NCBI RefSeq assembly: GCF_001659605.2 | Contig: NC_035174.2 | Location: 24,626,027-24,690,026, forward strand | DNA length: 64,000 nt | Source of the DNA: Manihot esculenta | Taxonomy: Eukaryota; Streptophyta; Magnoliopsida; Malpighiales; Euphorbiaceae | Direction of reading: 5' to 3' | Shown here: piece by piece, positions 23,034-34,809 of the stretch | How the letters are laid out: every line of letters begins with the position of its first letter | Position numbering within the stretch: the stretch's first letter is position 1 | Translations under genes and position numbers: made by a program | Notes under the pieces: model-generated | Databases searched by the model: none | The model's input: only the letters and a program-made list of their open reading frames with translations | Told to the model about the DNA's origin: nothing

Positions 23034-24873
23034 TGATAGAGCATATTTTAGTCCATATTTTCATGCTCTTATTGATGTTTATTTGCACCTATTCTACCTA
23101 ATTTTGTGGTTCTAATCATGTTTTGCAAGTATTAGGTGTGAAGAAACAATTTGGAGAAAATGCTCTTAAAAATGCCAAAAGAAGCCAAAATTAGGAAAGC
23201 AACATTCGGAAGCAACTTTCGGAAGCCAAAAGTCAGGCACCTTCGGCAGCAACCTTTGGCGGCCGAAAGAGGCGGACAGAGACGAAAGTGGACCACCTTC
23301 GGCGGCAACCTTCGGTAGCCGAACCATGCAGACAGAGACGAAAGTCCACCACCTTCGGCCCCCGAATCCCAACCTTCGGCCGCCGAACCTTCAGAACTCC
23401 AGCCTCCGAAACTAAACTTAGGCAGCCGAAAATGCGCTCTATTGCACCTCTTCCTTGTTCAAGAAGCCATATCCCAAGTTGCCATATTTGAGGAGCCAAA
23501 TAAGGGAAATATCTTGAGATCCAAATCTTCAATATTCACATTCAATTATTGGATTTCAAGATCCCCCTTATTAACGAAAGAAAATCCAAAGATCACATGC
23601 TTCCTACTTAGTGCCATGCACATTCAAATTTCAAAAGAAGGCTCCACCTTCCTTAATAGTGCATGGGCAGCCTCTTAACTATTTAGGCAACATCTTGGAG
23701 ACCTTGGGCAGCAAGTAAAAAGACCAAAGTGCCCCCACTTGCCTTCAAACACATGCAACTCGTTTTTGCCTTCATACATGCACAAGCAAGGCACATGCAA
23801 CACCAAGGACACTTTGGACAGCCTCTAAAAGCCTCTTGGACTTCCATGAAACCCTAGAAAGCCTCCCAAGACCTATTTAAAGGCTTCAAGAAGACAAGAA
23901 GATAGATTTGGTTCCACCTCTTCTCCAAGGAAATTCGGCAAGGCCTCTAAGGCTCTCTCCCACTTTAGTTCTTCATCTTTTGCTTTCTTTTCTTTTATTT
24001 TCTATTTGGTTCAGCCATGAGTGGCTGAAACCTTTATTCTAGTTGAAGTTTGGTTGAAACTAAGATTGTTTAAAGGGTTGTGAGATCTGAACAGAAACTT
24101 TTGTCTTTGATTTTATTCAATATTCATGCAATTGTGCTTAATTCTAAAGATTGCTTTGTTGTTTTGATCAAATTGGCCACTTGATTCTTGATTGCAAAGT
24201 TAATTGATTGTTGATTAGGATATTTGTTAGTCCGTAATTGCTGAAAATATTCTGATCTAAGAACACTTGGTGTAAAAACCCAAGAAATTGCATGATCTAG
24301 CAACATCTCATGCGTTTGAGTAGTTAGGGTTTGGATCTTTCTTGTTCTTCATGCAATTGGCAATTGTTTTGATGCCTATGGCCCAAGGACGTTCCTTGGC
24401 AATTTGTTGATTAGTAATTGGTTAGAGGACGTTCCCTAATCAATTTGTTCATAAGGAAAGACATGGTGGTGAGAAGCGTCTTCCACCCCCATAACCAACC
24501 AATTGAGTTAATCAAGATTACCATGTTTCAATGATCAACCCAAACAACCAAAGTGGATCCATATCTTCAACTAGACATTTTTCATATTGATTTCTCTCTT
24601 ATTTTAGATTACTTACTGTTTTAATTGCCTTTTAGTATTTGTTAATCAAATCTCCTCAAAACCCCCCTTTTTACTTTCCTTGCACTTTACTTTTGTTCTA
24701 TTTGCAATCACTTGCTTTCACTTGTGCTTTCAATTGGTTTGATTGGTCTTGATTAAGATAAATAAATAGGTAATCAATTCTCTGTGGATACGATCCTTCA
24801 CCACTGTCTACAGTTGTATTTGTAGGTAACCAAGAAGGTTATTTTTGACCGGCTTCGACAACCGCTCCTGTCA
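23034..24873 (+). repeat. 5' LTR of the Athila-like element
   Basis: It begins TGATAGAGCATATTTTAG and ends CGCTCCTGTCA. A TATA-like CTATTTAAAGG is near 23873. A cluster of TTCGGC-type palindromes, intact or degraded, spans about 23205-23430, some 450 bp upstream of that box. The same cluster in the 3' LTR is slightly better preserved. The R/U5 part resembles the solo LTR at 4554-6300. Confidence 0.95.
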
Positions 24874-24878
24874 AAAAT

Positions 24879-24896
24879 TGGCGCCGTTGCCGGGGA
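24879..24896 (+). other. Primer-binding site complementary to tRNA-Asp
   Basis: TGGCGCCGTTGCCGGGGA begins five bases after the 5' LTR. From memory it is complementary to the 3' end of plant Asp-tRNA including CCA, the primer used by Athila-type elements. Confidence 0.85.
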
Positions 24897-24929
24897 CTTG
24901 ATTTCACTTGTTTGTTTATTTTTATTTTC

Positions 24930-27240
24930 ATGACCAGGTCTGAACATAGGGACACTCTGCCCTTTGATCCAGAAATTGAACGCACCATCAGAAGGCTAGG
25001 AAAGCAAGCCTCAACCGCAGAACCTTCTGCCCAACATTCGGCCGCTGAACCTCATCAACATTCGGCCGCCGAAAGTCTTGAATTCCAGCAACCCCATCTT
25101 GCACCAATGGCAGAACCTCAAGCACCAGCTGCTGCCCATAATGGACATGCTGTCCAAGGCCAAATAATGCAAGAAAATCCAGCAAATAGGCCACAAGCAC
25201 CAAGGGAAAGAACCATGAGGGAGTTAGCAACCCCTATAGGTGATTATGCTCCACTTTGCATCACCTATCCACCTCTTACAGTTCCCTTTGAACTGAAATC
25301 AGGTTTGATCCATCAACTCCCTAAATTTAGAGGATTGCCAAATGAAAATCCACATAAGCACTTTAAAGAGTTTAAAATTATTTGCTCATCCATGAGACCT
25401 CAAGGGATCTCTGAAGATCATGTTAAACTGAGAGCCTTCCCTTTTTCATTAGATGACCATGCTAAAGATTGGTTATTTTATTTGCCATCTGGATCTATAA
25501 CTTCATGGGATGATATGGTCCAAGCCTTTTTGGACAAATACTTCCCACCATCTAAATCAATTGGCATAATAAGAGAAATCACTAGCATAAAGCAAAGACC
25601 AACTGAAGACTTATATGATTATTGGGAAAGGTTTGAAAGACTTTGTACAGGTTGTCCACAACATGATATGTCAGACAAAGCCCTCATTTAGTTCTTCTAT
25701 GGGGGATTGACTCCATCAGAGAGGAAACTCATAACTGTAGCCTGTGGAGGATCAATCCTAGACAAGACACCTAGGGAGATGAAGGAACTAATATCCAACC
25801 TTGCAGCTTCATCCAAGCAATATGATGAAGAGGAACAAACACAAAGAGGAATCTATGAGGTAAGAACATCCTCTGTTGAATCTCAAATTTCTAAACTAAC
25901 ATCTCTTGTGGAAAAGCTTGCCCTTAACCAGGTCCAACAGACTCAAGCACCCCAGCCTCCTAGGACATGTGGTATCTGCTTGTATGTAGGACACCCCACT
26001 GATCAGTGTCCTAACCTCCAAGAAGACAGTCAACAAGTCAATGCAATTGGGAGATACAACAACCAACCTAGACATGATCCATACTCTAATACATACAATC
26101 CAGGTTGGAGAGATCATCCCAATTTCAGCTATGGAAGGGCCAACAATAGTCAGAATTATCAAATTCTCCAAAGAGGCCAAACCCAACCAGCACCACCAAT
26201 GGACACTGATACTAATAGTGAGGTTATGAAGACCTTGCAAATGATGCAACAACAGATGGGACAAATGGCCATCTCCATACATAGACTTGAAGCTCAAGGA
26301 AAGTTGCCATCCCAAACTGAGGCAAACCCCGCACAAAATGTAAGTGCCATTACTTTAAGAAGTGGCAAAGAGCTTCGAGATAATAATCATGAGCAAGAGG
26401 TAGAACCAAGGCAACCTGAAGCTTCTTCATCCCATTCCGCACCACCTCCTGCGCAAAAAGATGATCCAAAGGTAAGTTTTCACATCCCACCTCCTTTTCC
26501 AAAAAGATTTGAAAGAACACAAAAAGAAAAAGAAGAAAAGGAGATTCTTGAGACTTTCAGAAAAGTGGAGATCAACATACCACTGCTAGATGCTGTCAAG
26601 CAAATTCCAAGGTATGCCAAATTTCTGAAAGAGTTGTGCACCAATAGAAGAAAGCTAGCTGAAAGAGAGAAAGTAAGTGTAGGTGAGGTAGTCACTGCTG
26701 TTATTAAAAGAGAACTCCCTACCAAATGCAAGGACAAAGGTATGTTTGCTATCTCTTGCAAAATTGGGAATGTTGGTATCAAGAAAGCCATGTGTGATCT
26801 TGGTGCATCTATTAATGTCATGCCTCTCTCCATCTATAAATCTCTCAATGCATGTGCACTCAAGGAAACAAGGGTTGTGATACAATTGGCTGATAGATCT
26901 GTGGTATACCCCATAGGTGTTCTAGAAGATGTCTTAGTCCAAGTAGGTGAACTTGTCTTCCCTGCTGATTTTTATGTGATTGATACTAAGGAAGATAGTT
27001 GCAATACTAGTTCTGACATTCTTCTTGGACGCCCTTTCTTGAGCACTGCTAGGACTAAAATAGATGTGCATGATGGTACTCTTACCATGGAATTTGAAGG
27101 GGAAGTCATAAAGTACAATGTCTATGATGCCATGAAATATCCACATGATATGTCCCCTGTTTATGGACTTGATATTATTGATTGTTTGAGCCAAGATGTA
27201 TTTAATGAAAATCAAGACTCTGTTCTAGATGATGATCTTT
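24930..27240 (+). pseudogene. Gag and protease of the Athila-like element, one nonsense codon
   Basis: The first ATG in frame is at 24930. Gag begins with a Pro/Ala/His-rich stretch that includes two SAAE units encoded by the TTCGGC palindrome (25037-25073). A retrotransposon capsid-type domain follows (LPKFRGLPNENPHKHFKEFK, DWLFYLPSGSITSWDDMVQA). An in-frame TAG at 25689-25691 interrupts it (KALI*FFYGG); the same frame resumes at once. A CCHC-like knuckle (CGICLYVGHPTDQC) follows near 25970. The aspartic protease region carries Asp-Leu-Gly-Ala-Ser (CDLGASINVMPLSIY) near 26800 and ILLGRPFLSTA near 27020. Except for the single stop, the reading frame is open. Ancestral Gln at the TAG is inferred. 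Confidence 0.85.
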
Positions 27241-28855
27241 GCAGGATTGAGAATCTGAAACTCAAGGAAACCATCTGCAGCATTCAGCAAGTTGAGATCA
27301 AGCAGACAGAAGACATTCGGCCGCCGAACATCTTTCGGCCGCCGAACCCCACTGACTTGCGGAGGCCGAACCCATCGCCAAAGCTCACTCCGCAAACTGA
27401 AGAGATTCGGCCGCCAAACCCAGAACCTTTTCGGCCGTCGAACCTCGCCCAGCAGCAACCATCACAAGCAAGCTCTTCTAATCCATCTTTGCAACACTTT
27501 CCTGAATCTGAAGAATCCAAGGAAGACCTACTTGCACAAATCTTTCTTGCTCAGTCTGATGAGCCATGGTATGCCGATATGGTAAATTACTTGGCCACAG
27601 GTAACTTACCTTCTGACATGCCTAAGCACACTAAAGATAAAATAAAAAAGGATGCCAAATACTATGTTTGGGATGAGCCTTATTTGTGGAAACATTGTGC
27701 TGACCAAATGATAAGGAGATGCATTCCTGACCAAGAAATAGCCTCTGTACTTACTTTTTGTCATTCATATAGTTGTGGAGGACACTTTGGTCCAAGAAAA
27801 ACTGCTCACAAGATACTTGAAAGTGGCCTATTTTGGCCCACCATGTTTCGAGATGCTTTTCTATTTTGCAGGACATGTGCTAGGTGTCAACAGACTGGAA
27901 ATCTGAGCAAAAGAAATCAAATGCCCCAGAACCCATCATGGTCTGTGAGGTATTTGATGTTTGGGGCATAGACTTCATGGGACCATTCCCACCATCCTTT
28001 GGATACACTTATATCATCCTTGCAGTGGATTATGTATCCAAGTGGGTGGAGGCTAGAGCAACTAAGACTGATGATGCCAAGGCAGTGGTAGACTTTGTGA
28101 AGACCAACATCTTTGCCAGACATGGAGTACCAAAAGCAATCATCAGTGATAGAGGAACCCACTTCTGCAATAAGGTAGTGGAAAGCCTTCTCAAGTAACA
28201 CAATGTAATCCATAGAACATCCACAGCCTACCACCCTCAGACAAATGGACAAGCTGAAGTGTCCAACAGAGAAATCAAAGCCATCCTTGAAAAGACAGTT
28301 TCCCCCAACCGAAAGGATTGGAGCTTAAGATTAGAGGATGCCTTATGGGCCTACAGAACCGCCTACAAGACCCCCATAGGTATGTCTCCTTATAGACTTG
28401 TCTATGGGAAAGCTTGTCACCTTCCAGTTGAGCTTGAACACAAGGCATATTGGGCTGTAAAGAATTGCAACATGGACCTCAAAGAAGCTGGCCACCATCG
28501 CAAGTTGCAACTGCAAGAGCTTGAGGAAATAAGACGAGATGCATATGAGAACTCTTGGAACTACAAAGCAAAGACTAAAGCCTCCCATGACAATCATCTT
28601 TCAAGGAAACAATTTGAGGTCGGTGATAAAGTCTTACTCTTTGACTCTCGTCTGAAACTGTTCCCAGGAAAGCTACGGTCTAGGTGGATTGGACCATTCA
28701 TTGTAGAACATGCATACCCACATGGAGCTGTAGACATCCAAAGCATAGAAACTGGAAAAATCTTCAAGGTGAATGGACATCGTCTGAAACCATACTTTGA
28801 AGGGTTCGCAGTACAAGTGGTGGAAGAAATTCCACTACAACGTCCTTTTGCCTAG
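27241..28855 (+). pseudogene. Linker plus integrase of the Athila-like element, frameshifted
   Basis: Downstream of protease the frame enters a ~75-residue linker with repeated RPPN units encoded by palindromes (exact copies at 27316-27328 and 27334-27346), then a segment typical of the region after RNase H (PWYADMVNYLATGNLPSDMP). Next comes the integrase HHCC zinc domain (CHSYSCGGHFGPRKTAHKI ... CRTCARCQQ). Near 27935 a 1-base deletion shifts the frame. The catalytic core then shows Asp in WGIDFMGPF, Asp in ISDRGTHF and Glu in [12 protein letters not shown], with a TAA at 28196-28198. The C-terminus ends at 28855. No RT or RNase H motif lies between protease and integrase. Confidence 0.85.
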
Positions 28856-28927
28856 AGGATCATGCCAAGCACACCACACCCCAGGGAAGTACTCAGTTTC
28901 TTTTGTTCTCTTCTCTCTTCTTTTACA

Positions 28928-29865
28928 TTGAGGACAATGCATGATTTAAGTGTGGGGGTGCATTCTTCATCTTTCTTTCTCCCTCTTCTCTTCCTTTCTT
29001 CTACGATTTCTCATGCTTTCAGATTGCAAAATTTTTTTTTTTCTTTTTCCTTTCAGTCTTAAGTTAATTAGTCACAGTTGAATTTTTGCTTTCAATAAAA
29101 CACACACAACCACAACCTTCTTCTTCTTTTTGTTTTGCTCTACTCAACTTATGAACTATGTTAGATGAGTTTTTCTTTCCATGACCTCATTGATGTGATA
29201 ACTCTTTAAACTTATGTTGAATCACTTGCAGTGAGTTGTATTCATGTTTGAGAATTGCCTTTTGAATTGAATCTTTGAGTTTGCCATGGTGAAAAATATA
29301 TTGATGACCCTCAATTGATTGAGAAAAACTGAAATTGTGTGAATGAACCTAATGTGACTTGCTTTGGTAATTGGTGTTGATTTGCCCAAATCATTGAGAG
29401 AAAGAAAATTCAGCAAAGGCAAAGACCTCAAAAGCACAACTCAAAAATTGTTTCAATGGTCAAAAGACTATGAACAAGGCAGGTAGCCACTTGGATAGGT
29501 GACCAACTGAAAAATATAAACCTTCAAATCAAAAATAGGTTGGTGACCTTTCCAAGCAAAATCTAAAGTGCAAAAGCCTGAATAAAGTACTTCAAGGTAA
29601 GGGCAAGTCAATCCAAAAGCTAGAAAAAGTCTTAACAAATTAAGGTGCATGTCTCTCTTGAGGAAAACCGATCCTAACCATGGTAGGCAAAGGGAAACAA
29701 GGAAAAGAGGTGAGTAATCTTCATGCATATATTCTTCACTGCAATGCTTCAAAATAAGTGTCTAGAGTATGAGCTTAAGTGGTAATAAGGATCTAGAGCA
29801 AAGAAAGCTTATTTGACTATGTTTATTTGCTTGAGGACAAGCAAAAGCTTAAGTGTGGGGGTATT
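28928..29865 (+). other. Conserved 3' noncoding block between two polypurine-like motifs, Athila-like element
   Basis: The motif TTGAGGACAA...TTAAGTGTGGGGGT occurs at 28928-28960 and again at 29831-29862, the second copy directly before the 3' LTR and so the likely polypurine tract. The ~900 bp between has no long ORF. Parts match the corresponding block of the other Athila-like element (45034-45964), for example AACTCTTTAAAC...TTGAATCACTTG near 29200 and GACTATGAACA...GTGACCAAC near 29470. The function is unknown. Confidence 0.7.
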
Positions 29866-31705
29866 TGATAGAGCATATTTTAGTCCATATTTTCATGCTC
29901 TTATTGATGTTTATTTGCACCTATTCTACCTAATTTTGTGGTTCTAATCATGTTTTGCAAGTATTAGGTGTGAAGAAACAATTTGGAGAAAATGCTCTTA
30001 AAAATGCCAAAAGAAGCCAAAATTAGGAAAGCAACATTCGGAAGCAACTTTCGGAAGCCAAAAGTCAGGCACCTTCAGCAGCAACCTTCGGCGGCCGAAA
30101 GAGGCGGACAGAGACGAAAGTGGACCACCTTCGGCGGCAACCTTCGGCGGCCGAACCATGCAGACAGTGACGAAAGTCCACCACCTTCGGCCCCCGAATC
30201 CCAACCTTCGGCCGCCGAACCTTCAGAACTCCAGCCTCCGAAACTAAACTTAGGCAGCCGAAAATGCGCTCTATTGCACCTCTTCCTTGTTCAAGAAGCC
30301 ATATCCCAAGTTGCCATATTTGAGTAGCCAAATAAGGGAAATATCTTGAGATCCAAATCTTCAATATTCACATTCAATTATTGGATTTCAAGATCCCCCT
30401 TATTAAGGAAAGAAAATCCAAAGATCACATGCTTCCTACTTAGTGCCATGCACATTCAAATTTCAAAAGAAGGCTCCACCTTCCTTAATAGTGCATGGGC
30501 AGCCTCTTAACTATTTAGGCAACATCTTGGAGACCTTGGGCAGCAAGTAAAAAGACCAAAGTGCCCCCACTTGCCTTTAAACACATGCAACTCGTTTTTG
30601 CCTTCATACATGCACAAGCAAGGCACATGCAACACCAAGGACACTTTAGACAGCCTCTAAAAGCCTCCTGGACTTCCATGAAACCCTAGAAAGCCTTCCA
30701 AGACCTATTTAAAGGCTTCAAGAAGACAAGAAGACAGATTTGGTTCCACCTCTTCTCCAAGGAAATTCGGCAAGGCCTCTAAGGCTCTCTCCCACTTTAG
30801 TTCTTCATCTTTTGCTTTCTTTTCTTTTATTTTCTGTTTGGTTCAGCCATGAGTGGCTGAAACCTTTATTCTAGTTGAAGTTTGGTTGAAACTAAGGTTG
30901 TTTAAAGGGTTGTGAGATCTGAACAGAAACTTTTGTCTTTGATTTTATTCAATATTCATGCAATTGTGCTTAATTCTAAAGATTGCTTTGTTGTTTTGAT
31001 CAAATTGGCCACTTGATTCTTGATTGCAAAGTTAATTGATTGTTGATTAGGATATTTGTTAGTCCGTAATTGCTGAAAATATTCTGATATAAGAACACTT
31101 GGTGTAAAAACCCAAGAAATTGCATGATCTAGCAACATCTCATGCGTTTGAGTAGTTAGGGTTTGGATCTTTCTTGTTCTTCATGCAATTGGCAATTTTT
31201 TTGATGCCTATGGCCCAAGGACGTTCCTTGGCAATTTGTTGATTAGTAATTGGTTAGAGGACGTTCCCTAATCAATTTGTTCATAAGGAAAGACATGGTG
31301 GTGAGAAGCGTCTTCCACCCCCATAACCAATCTATTGAGTTAATCAAGATTACCATGTTTCAATGATCAACCCAAACAACCAAAGTGGATCCATATCTTC
31401 AACTAGACCTTTTTCATATTGATTTCTCTCTTATTTTAGATTACTTACTGTTTTAATTGTCTTTTAGTAGTTGTTAATCAAATCTCCTCAAAACCCCCCT
31501 TTTTACTTTCCTTGCACTTTACTTTTGTTCTATTTGCAATCACTTGCTTTCACTTGTGCTTTCAATTGGTTTGATTGGTCTTGATTAAGATAAATAAATA
31601 GGTAATCAATTCTCTGTGGATACGATCCTTCACCACTGTCTACAGTTGTATTTGTAGGTAACCAAGAAGGTTATTTTTGACCGGTTTCGACAACCGCTCC
31701 TGTCA
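29866..31705 (+). repeat. 3' LTR of the Athila-like element
   Basis: Same length and ends as the 5' LTR. The palindrome cluster includes an exact TTCGGCGGCCGAA at 30143-30155 and TTCGGCCGCCGAA at 30207-30219. At 30143 the 5' LTR carries a degraded TTCGGTAGCCGAA instead. Confidence 0.95.
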
Positions 31706-32059
31706 AGGGTCGTGCTGAAGATACTCCCTCCAACCAGGTCTCTCTCATTAATGTAATAGATGTAAAGAATATCAATGAAATGGAGACTCTGCGGATGAAC
31801 CTCAAGACCCTACCCCTTTTAACTTTCCAAGATTTTAATGAAAATGTTTTGCCCTTATTTTCATTAAGTGTTTATATGTTCTGCAAATAATCTCTTTTAA
31901 AAATTTGCTCAAGGGGCTATCACCCATCCATGACTCCTAGTTACTGACCTGACTCGTGACCATGAAATAAAGGACTTAGTAAATTTTTAGAGTGGGACTG
32001 ATACCCGAACATGTGGTACATCAGATGCCTACCTTGTGGCCTGGGCATGAACTACCTTA

Positions 32060-33040
32060 GGATATTTCTTTGCCGTATAAGATCGTCCCCTGGCCATGAT
32101 AATATCGGTTTCCTACCTCGTGGCCTTATTTGGTGGGACCAATGACCAGATGGTCTAGCAGAAATTGCCTTATGACTTGGCCTGGCGAAAGCTACCTTGT
32201 GGCTTTGATTAGTGGATCCAACGCCCAAGTGGTCTAGCAAAAATCACCTTATGACCTAGCCTGGCGAAAACTACCTTGTGGCCTTGATTAGCGGGACCAA
32301 TGCCTGAGTAGTCTGGCAGAGACTGCCTTGTGACCTAGCCTGGTGAAAATTTCCTTATGGCCTTAATTAGCGGGACCAATGCCTAGAAGGTCTGGCAAAG
32401 ACCGTCTTGTGACCTGGCTTAGTGAAGACTACTTATGCCTTGATTAATGGGACCAACGTCTGAGTGGTCTAGCAGAAACTGCCTTGTGACCTAACCTAGT
32501 GAAAACTGCCTTGTGACCTTGATTAGCGAGCCAACACTCGAGTGGTTTGACAGAAACTGCCTTGTGACCAGGCCTAGCGAAAACTACATTGTGGCCTTAA
32601 TTAGTGGGACAAACGCCCGAGTGGTCTGGCAGAGACCGCCTTGTGACTTGGCTGACAAAAACTGCCTTGTGGCAATGATTAGCGAGACCAATGCCCCGAT
32701 GGTCTGGCGGAGACCGCCTTGTGACCTGGCTTGGCGAAGAGTGCCTTGTGGCCTTGATTAGTGGGAACAATGCCCGAGTGGTTTGGCATCAACCGCATTG
32801 TGACCTTGCCTAGCGAAAATTGCCTTATGGCCTTAATTAGTGGGACCAACGCCAGGATGGTCTGGCCGAAAATATCTTGTGACCTGGCCTGGAAAAGACT
32901 GCCTTATGGCCTTGATTAGTAGGACCAACACTCGAGTGGTCTAGCGGAAATTACCTTATGACCTGGCTTGGCAAAAACTACCTTATGTCCTTGATTAGCG
33001 GGACCAACGCCCGAGTGGTCTGGTGGAGACTGCTTTTGAA
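32060..33040. repeat. ~79-bp minisatellite of element T, about 12 units
   Basis: A unit of about 79 bp recurs from about 32060 to 33040. Each unit holds GGACCAACGCCCGAGTGGTCTG-like, GACCGCCTTGTGACCTGGC-like and ACTGCCTTGTGGCCTTGATT-like segments. I count 12 positions with the GGACCAA-type word. Within the unit, CCTTGTG occurs twice, so it may have grown from a shorter ~40-bp unit. It lies between gag and the antisense ORF. Short ORFs across it are repeat translations. Confidence 0.9.
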
Positions 33041-33399
33041 TTGATCTATGAAAACTTTGAATTGTTTTGTTTCTTTAGTCTTTCTTCCTATTTGGGAAGG
33101 CAATCTATTGTTCTTTATCACCGAAGAACATAATATATGAAAATATCTCGTTAGCTTTGTTATTAAAATAATATCCTCCTTTTATAGATGAGTTTGGAAG
33201 CACTCAATTCCCTCAAATGGCTGACTTATGAGATTTTTGGGCGGATGCCTCCTAAGGGCGAATGACTGCTAAGATTTCCAAAAGTTTTCTACCTACCCAG
33301 CAATCTGCTTACTTCCCTTATCCCTTGCCGGGTCCTTTTGTTATCATATGTATGACTCATATGATTCTCTATCAAGGGTTGTCTTAGAGGTTGTTTCCT

Positions 33400-34731
33400 T
33401 GAGCTCAAATATCTTTTCTTCTTTTCTCTTCCTTGTGAATTTTTGAAGGGTGCCATCCCTTATTAGCCTTTCAATCTCATCCTTTAGTTGTCGATATTCT
33501 TCTGTTGTATGGCTATGATCTTCATGGAAGCTACAATACTTTGTCCTGTCTCATTTCTCCGCTTTCTCGGGGTTGAGCTTGGGCAACCACCTGATTTCTT
33601 TGTCATTTTTTCTAATCCACATCAAGGTACGAGTTCGTGAGTCGCTTAGCAGAGTGTAATTATTATATGTTTGTCCCTGTTTTACAAGATGGAGCAACTC
33701 CTGTGATCTCCTTCATGTCCTTATCTCTTGGGCTTTTGACTTTGCTTTTGATTCGCCCTCTTATCTTCTTTCAGCGCCTAGACTTCATCATCCAACCTGA
33801 TATACTTCTAGACTTTGTCTATCACCTGTTGGTAAGTTGCGACTAGATTTTTAATTAAGAAATCCATAAATTTTACATTGCGGGTTCCTTTCTTTAATGT
33901 CTCACACACTATCTAACGATTTAACTCTTCCACCTGTATGGCTTTAGCATTGAAAGGGGAAATAAAAATTCTTAAAGGCTCGCCCTCTCCTTGGCAGATC
34001 TTCTGCAGGTCAGAAGAAAGTTTTTGGGAGGTATGCAAGTAATAAATTTGGATTTGAATAACGTAACAAATTGTGTAAAGTTTTGAATTAAACTTGAGCT
34101 TAGGTGTTGATACCATTTATGAGCCAAACATGTGAGTGTTGACGAAAATACTCCGCATAACATAAAATCATTGACGTCCTGAAGCTGCATGGACGTCTTG
34201 AAGCTGCATGGTCGTCCTGAAAATGGCCAGATGGCTTCTGGGGTTTGTCATTCCGTCATACTTGTTTAAACTAGGCAGCTTGAACTTGGTGGGAAAGGTT
34301 GCTACTAATATTTATTCTAAAAGAGGCAAAACACCATCTAAACTGAAATACTCATTTTGTTCCTTTTGGTATCTTTGTACGGCCCATACTAGTCTCAAAT
34401 CCACTCCTTTTGGAGTCTTGTCCAATTCATCTTCAGATTCAACCCTTCCTTTGAGCCGCAATTTGGTCGCTTTTGTTTGGCCCCTTGAGGTGTCTACAGA
34501 GGCTTCCTCCCTTCTTCCAGGATCCATCTTTTATGCTTCTTCCCGAGCCTTATACTGACCGAGAGTAGCCTACAGCCTTTGGATATACTGGAGTATATAT
34601 TCATTGTTAAAATTATTAAGGTCTGCTTCATTGACCACTGGGGGCATATTTTCTCTGTTGTTTAGGGTAGAGGAAATGATGACTCCCGCATTGATAGCAA
34701 TATTAATAGCAACTCTAGGACTACCGACCAT
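33400..34731 (-). pseudogene. Gag remnant of Tat-like element T
   Basis: The likely start is ATG at 34731 (MVGSPRVAINIAINAGVIIS), by analogy with MADNSRV at 56957 in the plus-strand relative. Further segments read EASVDTSRGQTKATKLRLKG, FPTKFKLPSLNKYDG, a capsid-type part (LTCLAHKWYQHLSSSLIQNF, SSDLQKICQGEGEPLRIFIS, FNAKAIQVEELNR) and LKKGTRNVKFMDFLIKN. They fall in several frames with stops. No zinc knuckle or protease follows; the minisatellite begins soon after. Confidence 0.75.
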
Positions 34732-34789
34732 TTTGAGAGTGAATACGAAACCAGTCATAATCCAAATGAATAAAGAGGATACAATGGAC

Positions 34790-34807
34790 TTTCTGGCAAC
34801 GCAACCA
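34790..34807 (-). other. Primer-binding-site candidate of element T
   Basis: The minus strand reads TGGTTGCGTTGCCAGAAA two bases after the 5' LTR. The plus-strand relative has TGGTTTCATTGCCAGGAA at the same place (56879-56896). It resembles the Asp-tRNA site TGGCGCCGTTGCCGGGGA with mostly transition differences; the actual primer is uncertain. Confidence 0.5.
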
Positions 34808-34809
34808 AA

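Larger units (their letters stand above)
23034..31705 (+). mobile_element. Athila-like gypsy element lacking reverse transcriptase and RNase H (8672 bp)
   Basis: Two LTRs of equal length (1840 bp each) flank an internal region with an Asp-tRNA primer site, gag, protease and integrase. The duplication AGGGT is perfect (23029-23033 and 31706-31710). By hand I count about 22 substitutions and no indels between the LTRs, near 1.2%, so insertion is fairly recent. It sits in the 3' half of the antisense ORF of element T. The whole RT and RNase H region is absent, and the reading frame runs from protease through a short linker into the integrase zinc domain. Confidence 0.95.
18849..31890 (+). pseudogene. 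Antisense extra ORF of Tat-like element T, split by two insertions
   Basis: Plus-strand coding segments lie at 18849-19304, 21593-23033 and 31711-31890, and join correctly once the solo LTR and the Athila-like element with their target duplications are removed. The first part has a Ser/Pro-rich start, then a segment reading DLIPVEDTIIVFKEQLKWAF, FAEVLRFHKLSVGQLHPNG and RILMAFQFVCF. This resembles the 'putative gypsy-type transposon' domain (Pfam Transposase_28) known from antisense extra ORFs of plant Tat-lineage elements. The second part has a WYKNKFFIF-like segment, a proline-rich region near 22100-22300 and a charged coiled-coil-like tail (VELKAELKETMAQVEEM), then an acidic end. Several stops break it. 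The function of this protein family is unknown. Confidence 0.65.

Noticed and set aside
24879..24896. tRNA gene
   Set aside because: Only the 18 bases complementary to a tRNA 3' end are present, directly after an LTR, so it is a primer-binding site. The Met-type sites are the same case.
25896..26336. 146-codon minus-strand ORF
   Set aside because: Antisense shadow of gag in the Athila-like element; no recognisable domain and no promoter.
29468..29752. 94-codon minus-strand ORF in the 3' noncoding block
   Set aside because: The matching block of the second Athila-like element does not keep this frame; conservation looks noncoding.
32513..32761. 82-codon ORF with repeated TRP/CDLA-type phrases
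   Set aside because: Lies wholly in the 79-bp minisatellite; it is the repeat translated.
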